DNA of 44,961 bases from Tannerellaceae bacterium. Lineage in GTDB: Bacteria > Bacteroidota > Bacteroidia > Bacteroidales > Tannerellaceae. The position numbers were made by a program, and so were the translations under genes. The stretch lies in NCBI GenBank assembly GCA_031284375.1, contig JAISZY010000201.1:1-44961 (forward strand), read 5' to 3'. How positions within the stretch are numbered: position 1 is the first letter of the stretch; every line of letters begins with the position of its first letter. The notes under the pieces are model-generated. The model saw only the letters and a list, made by a program, of their open reading frames with translations, did not search any database and was not told where the DNA came from. Positions 38,501 to 44,961 of this stretch are shown one piece after another.

Positions 38501-38567
38501 AACTTGCTTAGATGTAGTTTTTCCGTCAGTTTTGCGACTAATTATAAAAAACAAGCAAATGCAGTAA

Positions 38568-39038
38568 ATGAAAAGAGAAACTGAACTTATAGAACTGATA
38601 GTCCCATATCAACCGATAATTTACAAAGTATGCTTGATGTATGCTAATAATAAAGAGGATTTGAATGATCTTTTTCAAGAGTCTTTGATAAATCTATGGT
38701 TGGCATACCCAAACTATAGATCTGAATGTAAAATATCCACGTGGATTTATCGCATTTGCTTAAACACTTGTATCAGTGATTTAAGAAAAAAAGGTAAAAT
38801 GCACTTTGTACCACTACAAACAGATTTGAATGTATATGAAAATGAAGATAATAATCAATTTCAGGAGCTACATGGCCTTATAAAAAGACTCAACAAAATG
38901 GATCGGGCGCTCATTTTACTATGGCTGGATGAAAAAAGCTACGAGGAGATAGCTTCAATCTTACAGTTATCCAAGTCAAATGTGTCGGTTCGTTTGTGTC
39001 GAGTAAAGGAAAAATTGAAACAAATGTCAAATATTTAA
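38568..39038 (+). CDS. ECF RNA polymerase sigma factor controlling an efflux-like cluster
   Basis: This 156-residue protein is shorter than the FecI-like factors. Region 2 is YKVCLMYANNKEDLNDLFQE and SLINLWLAYPNYRSECKIST, with WIYRICLNTCISDLRKK. Region 4 is RLNKMDRALILLWLDEKSYE and EIASILQLSKSNVSVRLCRV. The next gene, 10 bp on, encodes a small membrane protein that could be its anti-sigma factor, and efflux-like genes follow. The likely role is stress-responsive control of that cluster (inference). Codons are strongly A/T-ending compared with the ftsX-folK genes. Confidence 0.92.
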   Translation: MKRETELIELIVPYQPIIYKVCLMYANNKEDLNDLFQESLINLWLAYPNYRSECKISTWIYRICLNTCISDLRKKGKMHFVPLQTDLNVYENEDNNQFQELHGLIKRLNKMDRALILLWLDEKSYEEIASILQLSKSNVSVRLCRVKEKLKQMSNI

Positions 39039-39048
39039 TGCATAAGTT

Positions 39049-39645
39049 ATGGAACCGGATGAAATGAAATTAGCCTGGAAAGAGTTAAACGAAAAAATTA
39101 CGGCAAGCACATTAGCCAACAAAGAAACACTTGCCTATATTTTGAAAACCCGACGTAGGACAGCATGGCAAAGATTGGTCAGAGCCGATAAATCCACATC
39201 TATCTTTCTCTTCTTATTTGCAATAGGAATGATATACTATAGCATTTTTGTAAATCATGGCGCAGCATTGGTAAGAATTCAAGCTGTAATCTTATTACTG
39301 GTTACCAGCGCTCTGAATATTGTTTCTTATCTGAAACTTACAAAAATGAAATTAGATGAATCTGTGCCAATATTATACAAACAGGTATCATCTTATAAGA
39401 AACTAACTGTTTGGTCATATTTGATATGTTATGTATTAGTTTTTATTTTTGTTGTAAGTTCACTTTTAGTTTATCCATTACCTTATCTTTCCAAAGCATT
39501 AATATTTTTAATAATCCCTGTTGGTATTGCGATAGATTGTTTTATTTTCCACTGGTCTTTAAACCATATTCACACATTGGTTGATACGACTAAAGAATTG
39601 AAAGAATTAAACAAAGTTGTTGATATGGACTGTTTTTGTCATTAA
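39049..39645 (+). CDS. Membrane protein, candidate anti-sigma factor
   Basis: This 198-residue protein has a soluble N-terminus of about 50 residues (MEPDEMKLAWKELNEKITAS). Four predicted membrane segments follow (~54-70, ~77-94, ~120-139, ~146-165) and a short charged tail ends it. The small N-terminal helical domain before membrane segments, and the position directly after an ECF sigma gene, suggest an anti-sigma role. No known anti-sigma motif is visible, so this rests on context only. It is separated from the sigma gene by 10 bp and from the Yip1-like gene by 23 bp. Confidence 0.85.
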   Translation: MEPDEMKLAWKELNEKITASTLANKETLAYILKTRRRTAWQRLVRADKSTSIFLFLFAIGMIYYSIFVNHGAALVRIQAVILLLVTSALNIVSYLKLTKMKLDESVPILYKQVSSYKKLTVWSYLICYVLVFIFVVSSLLVYPLPYLSKALIFLIIPVGIAIDCFIFHWSLNHIHTLVDTTKELKELNKVVDMDCFCH

Positions 39646-39668
39646 TCGAATAAATACATTTTAAATAA

Positions 39669-40364
39669 ATGAATACATTATTGGAGGTATTATTTCGTAG
39701 CCCAACAATGGCTTTCGGACAATTGAGGAAGGAAAGCAAGTTTCCTGCGTTGATTTTGATAGTGTTGCTTTTAGTTGCGGCGGCGAATTTAGTTATACAA
39801 TTACCTATAACAATGAAAATTTTGAGACTCACCCTTTTATCGCTACCCGAAAATCAAATGGATATGGCTTTTGATGTAGCATATAAGCTGAGGTATCTTC
39901 AGATTTTTGGAAGCATTTTAGGAGTTGCAGTAATCTTGTTTCTCTATGCCTTTCTTTTGTATATCATTACCGTGATTGCAAAGTCTTCGTTGACATATAT
40001 TAAATCCTTTACATTGATTCTTTACAGTTATTTCGCGTTATTGATAGGCGACTTGACTAATACCGGACTGCTGTATGTAAGAGGATTTGACAAAATAGAG
40101 CATATTTATGACATCTCATTGACAGGACTAAACCTGCTGACAACCTTAGACAACTCAGGTGCGGCGGTATATCAATTCCTGAGCTTGATTAATCCTTTCC
40201 AGATATGGTTCATCATATTACTAAGCATTGGTTTGAGGGTTTTTACGGACATTAAATATATAAAGGCGCTGATTATATGTTTGATATTTTGGCTTATAAC
40301 AATAATCTATCCCGTTAGCGCCGCCTTTTTTGCTGAAACGAAATTGAAAGACGTCATGATGTAA
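39669..40364 (+). CDS. Yip1-family-like multi-pass membrane protein
   Basis: This 231-residue protein begins NTLLEVLFRSPTMAFGQLRK and has about five to six hydrophobic segments. The start (a short amphipathic stretch with SP-T/FxxL), the size and the membrane topology resemble bacterial YIP1-domain proteins. These are often encoded next to ABC permease and membrane-fusion genes in Bacteroidetes. Biochemical function is unknown. It is followed after 11 bp by an ABC permease gene, so it belongs to the same operon. Confidence 0.82.
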   Translation: MNTLLEVLFRSPTMAFGQLRKESKFPALILIVLLLVAAANLVIQLPITMKILRLTLLSLPENQMDMAFDVAYKLRYLQIFGSILGVAVILFLYAFLLYIITVIAKSSLTYIKSFTLILYSYFALLIGDLTNTGLLYVRGFDKIEHIYDISLTGLNLLTTLDNSGAAVYQFLSLINPFQIWFIILLSIGLRVFTDIKYIKALIICLIFWLITIIYPVSAAFFAETKLKDVMM

Positions 40365-40375
40365 ACCGTATCCGC

Positions 40376-41641
40376 ATGAACTTTATCAAAAGATTTGGAG
40401 AAGTGTTGCATGAAGTTTATTCATCAATCAAGCAGCATAAGGCTCGGTCTATACTGACAGGATTTAATATTACTTGGGGTATTTTCATCTTGATTGTGTT
40501 GTTGGGAGCAGGAAATGGTTTCCGCAATGGTACACTGAGCGTCTTCAGCGGATATGCATCTAATAGCATTTGGGTGACTGGTCGCCGAGTATCAATAGCT
40601 ACAAGTAGCGGTTTGCAAACCGGTTCGCAAATCAGGTTCAATGACGAGTTGCTGAACCGTTTGAAAAGACGGTTTGCCGGAATCCGACAAATAGCGTCGG
40701 AAGTAAGTCTGCCAAACAATAATCCCATTGTCTACAAAGACAATACCGGCTGGTTTAATCTGAAGGGAATAAGTGAAGATTATCTAATCATGAAATCATT
40801 GGAAGTAAGAGAAGGGCGCTTTCTTAATCCGATTGATTACCGAGAACAACGCCGGAGCATAATTATAAGCGAATATGTCAGGGACATTCTTTTCGACAAA
40901 GAGTATCCTATCGGAAAATATATCCATATCGAGGGAGTTATGTTTTGCGTAGTAGGCGTCTTAAAGAGCGGAACGCTTTCAAGTATCATGGAGCAGAACA
41001 ATATCTATGTTCCTTCAAGCGCTCTGCTGACTACCTTCAATCCGGAAAGAAACTACGCCACCTTCGGAGCCATATTACACGACAATACGACCATTGAGAC
41101 ATTTGAAGGAGAATTACGCAATTATCTGGCACAAGAAATAGGTTTCTCAAACGACGACAAAAGTGCGCTGCTCGTTACAAACATACAATTACAGGTCAAG
41201 GCTTTCAACATGTTGTTCGACGGAGTGGATACATTCCTGTGGATTTTGGGTTTGTGCTTCATTTTGTCGGGTATGATTGGTATCATGAACATTATGCTTG
41301 TCGTCGTTAAAGAACGTACGCAGGAGATAGGTGTCAGGAAAGCCTTAGGAGCAACACCTGCTTCCATTTACGAGCTTATCATTATCGAAGCGCTATTGAT
41401 AACTATAATATTTGGAATTGTTGGAATGTTTCTCGGCTTTGCTGGCCTTGGGGTTTACAATTGGGTTGTATCGGCGCTTCAAAGTAATGAAGAACAGATA
41501 TTTGCAAAAGCCGCTATCGACTTTTACATTGTCTTGTTTTCGTTTATAATGCTGGTGTTAGCTGGAGTTATAGCAGGATTGTTCCCGGCTAAAAAAGCCG
41601 CAAGCGTCATGCCGGCCGAGACATTGAGCAAAGTAATGTAA
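40376..41641 (+). CDS. MacB/FtsX-type ABC transporter permease
   Basis: This 421-residue protein has the MacB layout. A first membrane segment (SILTGFNITWGIFILIVLLG) is followed by a periplasmic core domain (~45-270). Three C-terminal membrane segments form the FtsX domain, with GMIGIMNIMLVVVKERTQEI, the coupling helix stretch GVRKALGATPASIYELIIIE and the closing GLFPAKKAASVMPAETLSKV. It should work with an ATPase and a membrane-fusion protein in efflux or lipoprotein/peptide handling. The membrane-fusion gene follows, but no ABC ATPase gene exists in this cluster or elsewhere in the window. Confidence 0.92.
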   Translation: MNFIKRFGEVLHEVYSSIKQHKARSILTGFNITWGIFILIVLLGAGNGFRNGTLSVFSGYASNSIWVTGRRVSIATSSGLQTGSQIRFNDELLNRLKRRFAGIRQIASEVSLPNNNPIVYKDNTGWFNLKGISEDYLIMKSLEVREGRFLNPIDYREQRRSIIISEYVRDILFDKEYPIGKYIHIEGVMFCVVGVLKSGTLSSIMEQNNIYVPSSALLTTFNPERNYATFGAILHDNTTIETFEGELRNYLAQEIGFSNDDKSALLVTNIQLQVKAFNMLFDGVDTFLWILGLCFILSGMIGIMNIMLVVVKERTQEIGVRKALGATPASIYELIIIEALLITIIFGIVGMFLGFAGLGVYNWVVSALQSNEEQIFAKAAIDFYIVLFSFIMLVLAGVIAGLFPAKKAASVMPAETLSKVM

Positions 41642-41662
41642 ATGTATAACGTTTAATAATCA

Positions 41663-42721
41663 ATGAAACAAGCAAGAATAATACTGGTTTTAATTATGGC
41701 AATAGCGGGATTGATATTCTTTTCCGAACATCTATTACAAAAAGAGATTGACATGTCGCAAACTATTAACCCGGAGCGAGACACGATAACGAAAAAACAA
41801 CTTGTTTCAGGAAATATTTATCCCATCAGAGAAATCGAAGTGAAATCAGTCATATCGGGCGTATTGGAAGTTTACTATGTGCAAATAGGAGACTATGTGC
41901 AAATAGGCGACAGAATAGCAAAAATAAAAACACTGTCGGAGCCTTCGGAAATCGAACAAGCAAAAATGAATCTCCGGCTTGCAGAGCTCACCTTTGAAAA
42001 AGACCGCTTAGAGTATGAACGTGACAAATCTTTGTATGAAAAGAAAGTCATTTCGGCGTCCGAATTTGATGCCTCCGTAAAAGTGTATAAGACAAGTAAA
42101 GAGCATTATGAGTATAACAAAAACCAACTGCATCTGTTGACGGAAGGCTTTATTCCTTCAACCAATATCTCTAACGTTGTGATTGCCACCGCCGCCGGCG
42201 TAGTTATCGACCTCCCGCTCGAAGAGGGTACAGCCGTTGCCGGACGAAGCATATTTCGCGATGGGACGAACATCGCTTTGATAGCCCAGCTTGATTCGTT
42301 CTTTTTCAAAGGCAAAGTAGTCGAGACCGACGCACTTGCCTTTCGTAAAGGAACGAAGCTGACGGTCACTCCTACCTCAATGGCTGATCTTAAAATTGAG
42401 GCGCGAATACGTAAGATTGCGCCGAAAGGCTACCTTGACCAAGGCATCATGAAATACGACATAGAGGCCGTCTTTTCCCTTCCCGACAGTGTGAATATCC
42501 TTTCAGGCCTCAATGCAACAGCCGAATTTATTCTGGATGAACGATACAACGTTTTGACGCTTCCCGAATCCTGTCTTATTTTCGATGGTAATTCGACTTA
42601 CGTATATATTCTTGAAAAGAGTGAATTTAAGAAGAAGCCCATCGAAACGGGACTTTCCGACGGGATAAACATCGAAATTATCAGTGGTATTTCCGAAGAT
42701 GACAGGATTAAAAAGAGATAA
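41663..42721 (+). CDS. Periplasmic membrane-fusion (HlyD/MacA-type) efflux adaptor
   Basis: The protein has 352 residues. An N-terminal signal anchor (ARIILVLIMAIAGLIFFSEH) is followed by a lipoyl half-motif (VSGNIYPIREIEVKSVISGV), a helical hairpin (~105-160, LAELTFEKDRLEYERDKSLY), the second lipoyl half with VIATAAGVVIDLPLEEGTAV and a beta-barrel domain. It should link the ABC permease to an outer-membrane channel. A small internal repeat (YVQIGDYVQIGDRI) lies in the first lipoyl part. No TolC-like gene is in the window. The stop lies 120 bp before an unrelated fecR. Confidence 0.92.
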   Translation: MKQARIILVLIMAIAGLIFFSEHLLQKEIDMSQTINPERDTITKKQLVSGNIYPIREIEVKSVISGVLEVYYVQIGDYVQIGDRIAKIKTLSEPSEIEQAKMNLRLAELTFEKDRLEYERDKSLYEKKVISASEFDASVKVYKTSKEHYEYNKNQLHLLTEGFIPSTNISNVVIATAAGVVIDLPLEEGTAVAGRSIFRDGTNIALIAQLDSFFFKGKVVETDALAFRKGTKLTVTPTSMADLKIEARIRKIAPKGYLDQGIMKYDIEAVFSLPDSVNILSGLNATAEFILDERYNVLTLPESCLIFDGNSTYVYILEKSEFKKKPIETGLSDGINIEIISGISEDDRIKKR

Positions 42722-42841
42722 TTCATAAGTAAGCATCCCTCCAAGGGTCGTATAGGCAGAGCAAGTTACGTTTTTTTTTGAAAAACTTTTGTTTTTTGTT
42801 TAGGAGATTTTTCTTCTGCTTAGTCTTCTATATAAGAGAAG

Positions 42842-43870
42842 ATGGAAATGAATGAAGCAATGGAAATAAAGGAGACAACCTTGTGGGCCTATTTTGCAGG
42901 AGGATTGACGCCGGCAGAGAGGATGGATGTGGAACGTTGGCTGGAGGCATCGGAAGAGAACAGGTTGTTGGCTCGCGAGGTGGAATATGTTTATTTTGCG
43001 ATGGATACATTGCAGACTGTCCGGCAGCTTCAGGTGGGCGCTCCGGCTGCGCTGGAACGGGTGAAGAAACAAATCCGGAGGCGGAGGCGAATGTATCTTT
43101 TCAAATGGATGGAAAGGGTGGCGGCGATTCTTTTTATTCCGTTGCTGTTTGCCGTTATTTACAACGAGGTGAAAGAGGATCGGGTGGAGTATATGACGAT
43201 TCGCACGAATCCGGGTATGATGACGAGCTTGGATTTGCCCGATGGGAGTAAGGTATGGCTAAATTCTGAGTCTGAGCTTCGGTATCCGGTTAAATTTACG
43301 GGCAAGACGCGGGAGGTGTCTGTTTTGGGAGAAGCTTATTTTCAGGTAGCAAAAGATGTGGAAAGAAAGTTTGTCGTTTCTGCCGGCCATCGTTTGAAGG
43401 TGGAAGTGTTGGGAACGGAATTTAATATCGAAGCTTACCGGGAAGATGATTTTATTGCTACGACGTTGATTAAGGGCTCCATTAGTTTGTGGTATGTAAC
43501 GGGTAATAACGAGAGTAGGTCGTTGAGGATGGAGCCGAATCAGAAGGTTTTCTATTACGAGCGTTCTCAAAGTATAAAGAGGCGGGAGACGTATGCTTCG
43601 GCAGATATTGCATGGATAGAGGGGAAGATTGTTTTTCGGAATACGCCGCTGGAAATGGTGCTGAAGAAGCTGAGTCACCGGTTTAATGTGGACTTTGTTG
43701 TTGAAAATGAGGAAATGAAACAGTATCCTTTTACCGGTACCTTTGATAAACAACAATTAGTGCAAATATTGGAGCATTTCCGTATTTCTTCCAATATCCG
43801 GTATCGTATTACGGAGCCTTCGGGCGATGGGAAGAGTATTCCGGAACGAGGCGAAGTGATTTTGTATTGA
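42842..43870 (+). CDS. FecR-family anti-sigma factor without adjacent sigma gene
   Basis: The protein has 342 residues. The cytoplasmic N-terminus has the FecR_N-like pattern ETTLWAYFAGGLTPAERMDV and ERWLEASEENR. One membrane segment lies near residues 92-107 (VAAILFIPLLFAVIY). The FecR domain (MMTSLDLPDGSKVWLNSESE, SVLGEAYFQVAKD, VLGTEFNIEAY) and a C-terminal DUF4974 domain (IVFRNTPLEMVLKKLSHRFN, FTGTFDKQQLVQIL) follow. It should regulate the susC at 44038. The usual FecI-type sigma gene is missing upstream: the preceding gene is an efflux adaptor, and the nearest FecI-like sigma lies 5.4 kb away on the other strand (36843-37415). The ATG at 42848 is an equally possible start. Confidence 0.92.
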   Translation: MEMNEAMEIKETTLWAYFAGGLTPAERMDVERWLEASEENRLLAREVEYVYFAMDTLQTVRQLQVGAPAALERVKKQIRRRRRMYLFKWMERVAAILFIPLLFAVIYNEVKEDRVEYMTIRTNPGMMTSLDLPDGSKVWLNSESELRYPVKFTGKTREVSVLGEAYFQVAKDVERKFVVSAGHRLKVEVLGTEFNIEAYREDDFIATTLIKGSISLWYVTGNNESRSLRMEPNQKVFYYERSQSIKRRETYASADIAWIEGKIVFRNTPLEMVLKKLSHRFNVDFVVENEEMKQYPFTGTFDKQQLVQILEHFRISSNIRYRITEPSGDGKSIPERGEVILY

Positions 43871-43927
43871 GTTATTCACCTTCAAAAACATATTCTTATG
43901 AATCCACACCCTCCATAGCAAAAAAAA

Positions 43928-43965
43928 CACACGAAGAAATACTTGGTACGTATTTGCTTCGTGTG
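43928..43965 (+). promoter_or_regulatory. Leader hairpin upstream of the second susC
   Basis: CACACGAAGAAATAC (43928-43942) pairs with GTATTT (43950-43955) and CTTCGTGTG (43957-43965): 15 bp with one bulged G at 43956 and a 7-nt loop. It lies 72 nt before the susC start and 57 nt after fecR. Position and the single 3'-arm bulged G match the hairpin at 5823-5856 in the first locus, although the sequences are unrelated. No T-run follows. Confidence 0.6.
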
Positions 43966-44037
43966 AAAGAAAAACAAAACTGTAAGAACAGTGTTTGTCT
44001 TTATTTTTTTTTATCCATTTAAAAACATTGTAAAATT

Positions 44038-44961
44038 ATGAGAAATTATTTTAGCATCCAACCTTTTAGGGTGGTAAAATTTGTATTTGCTATCTTAAAA
44101 AATATACCATTATGTATGAAACTATCTGTAACAATGCTTTTTCTTTGCTGCGGGCTAACGTTTGCAGAGATTGGTTACGGCCAATCCACGTTGCTGACGC
44201 TGGATGTAAAAGAGCAATCGGTACAACGCGTATTGGATGAAATTGAGCAACAATCGGAGTTTCATTTCTTCTACAACAATAAGCAGATTAATACTTGGCG
44301 GATTGTTTCGGTCAAGACCGAAAAGAAAGATGTGTTCGGTGTGTTGGATATTCTGTTCAGCGGAACAGATGTCAAGTATTCGGTTATGGACAGGAATATT
44401 ATCCTGTCTTTGAGCAGGAATGTGGGGGGAGAGCCTCAGCAGTTGTCGGGTAAGACCATTACCGGGAGAGTGACCGATGCAAACGGTGAACCTATTATCG
44501 GTGCGAATATTACCGTAAAGGGTACGACTATCGGTACGATTACGGATGTAGAAGGGAACTATATGCTTAGTAATGTTCCGGCTAATGCTGTGTTGGTTTT
44601 TTCTTATATCGGGATGACTTCGCAGGATATCTCGGTGGGGGATAAACGTGTTATCGCTGTTTCGCTGGAAGAAACGGCTATCGGGCTTCAGGAGGTCGTG
44701 GCTATTGGGTATGGTACGGCAAAGAAAGCGACAATTACCGGTTCTATAGCATCTTTAAAAGGTGAAAACTTAAGTACTATCCCAGCAAATAATTTCACCA
44801 ATGCTTTGGCCGGTAAGTTTGCCGGATTAACAGCCATTACGACTTCCGGGCAACCGGGCAATGACAACTCTACTTTGCGGATTCGTGGTTCAAATACGTT
44901 GGGAGATAACAATCCTCTGGTAGTTGTAGATGGTATCCCCGGGCGTGATATGAATCGTTTA
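44038..44961 (+). CDS. SusC/RagA-family TonB-dependent transporter with STN domain (N-terminal part, cut by window edge)
   Basis: 308 codons are visible. The leader is long (MRNYFSIQPFRVVKFVFAIL), with a signal peptide around MKLSVTMLFLCCGLTFAEIG (residues ~27-46). The STN domain follows (~50-120, TLDVKEQSVQRVLDEIEQQS). Next are a carboxypeptidase-regulatory-like domain (~141-220, TITGRVTDANGEPIIGANIT), a TonB-box-like LQEVVAIGYGTAKKATITGS and the start of the plug (TLRIRGSNTLGDNNPLVVVD). It should import a nutrient with a SusD partner beyond the window and signal to the FecR encoded upstream. A later ATG (KLSVTM start) is possible, but the upstream context CATTTAAAAACATTGTAAAATT matches that of the other susC. 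Confidence 0.93.
   Translation, partial: MRNYFSIQPFRVVKFVFAILKNIPLCMKLSVTMLFLCCGLTFAEIGYGQSTLLTLDVKEQSVQRVLDEIEQQSEFHFFYNNKQINTWRIVSVKTEKKDVFGVLDILFSGTDVKYSVMDRNIILSLSRNVGGEPQQLSGKTITGRVTDANGEPIIGANITVKGTTIGTITDVEGNYMLSNVPANAVLVFSYIGMTSQDISVGDKRVIAVSLEETAIGLQEVVAIGYGTAKKATITGSIASLKGENLSTIPANNFTNALAGKFAGLTAITTSGQPGNDNSTLRIRGSNTLGDNNPLVVVDGIPGRDMNRL

Noticed and set aside
38214-38567. 117-residue protein-coding gene before the ECF sigma gene
   Set aside because: Its start lies inside long repeat B and most of the rest matches a deleted ISL3-type transposase, so it is treated as a pseudogene remnant.

Overview
The window reads as chromosomal DNA of a Bacteroidales bacterium. The support is two SusC-type TonB-dependent transporter loci with FecI/FecR-type regulators, promoters of the Bacteroidetes form (-33 TTTG, -7 TAnnTTTG), and Bacteroidetes-restricted families (DUF4924, DUF3098, DUF4369, DUF4974). 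I recognised no rRNA, tRNA, intact insertion sequence or CRISPR array. The genus cannot be fixed from the sequence alone; a Parabacteroides/Tannerella-like organism is a guess.

Layout. (1) 1-2640: the N-terminal 821 codons of a type II-C-like cas9 run off the left edge on the minus strand. A divergent tracrRNA with its own promoter follows. (2) 2677-4106: a decayed transposase and a roughly 775-bp non-coding repeat (copy A) that carries a 22-bp-period palindrome array. (3) 4107-13474: a nutrient-uptake locus of ECF sigma factor, FecR anti-sigma, SusC with an STN signalling domain, SusD and a GH2 glycosidase. (4) 13906-20884: housekeeping genes, including rsmI, a coiled-coil lipoprotein, a HAD phosphatase, and on the minus strand DUF4924-rfbD-prfC-tlpA. 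(5) 21395-28418: gyrB, two tandem fused C26-M19 peptidases, rnhA and recO, preceded and followed by palindrome arrays with 22- and 21-bp periods. (6) 28842-36825: cca, a rel/relA homologue with a decayed hydrolase site, and the ftsX-DUF3098-uppP-truB-queA-folK string. (7) 36843-42721: a FecI-like sigma gene, copy B of the long repeat, an ISL3-like transposase remnant, and an AT-rich cluster of ECF sigma, membrane protein, Yip1-like protein, ABC permease and membrane-fusion protein that has no ATPase gene. (8) 42842-44961: an orphan fecR and the start of a second susC.

How parts work together. In the first uptake locus the SusC STN domain should signal through FecR to the ECF sigma factor, so that substrate binding induces SusC/SusD import and GH2 hydrolysis. 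Both fecR-susC junctions carry a strong hairpin with one bulged G in the susC leader. The gyrB stop directly abuts the start of the first C26-M19 enzyme, so topoisomerase and peptidase are probably co-translated.

The least explained signal is a set of intergenic arrays of short palindromes or quasi-palindromes. They lie at four loci, all with 21-22 bp spacing (two helical turns) but with unrelated palindrome sequences. Two of these arrays occupy the same position inside the paired long repeats and have kept their period while their sequence diverged. This set is the best candidate here for something undescribed.
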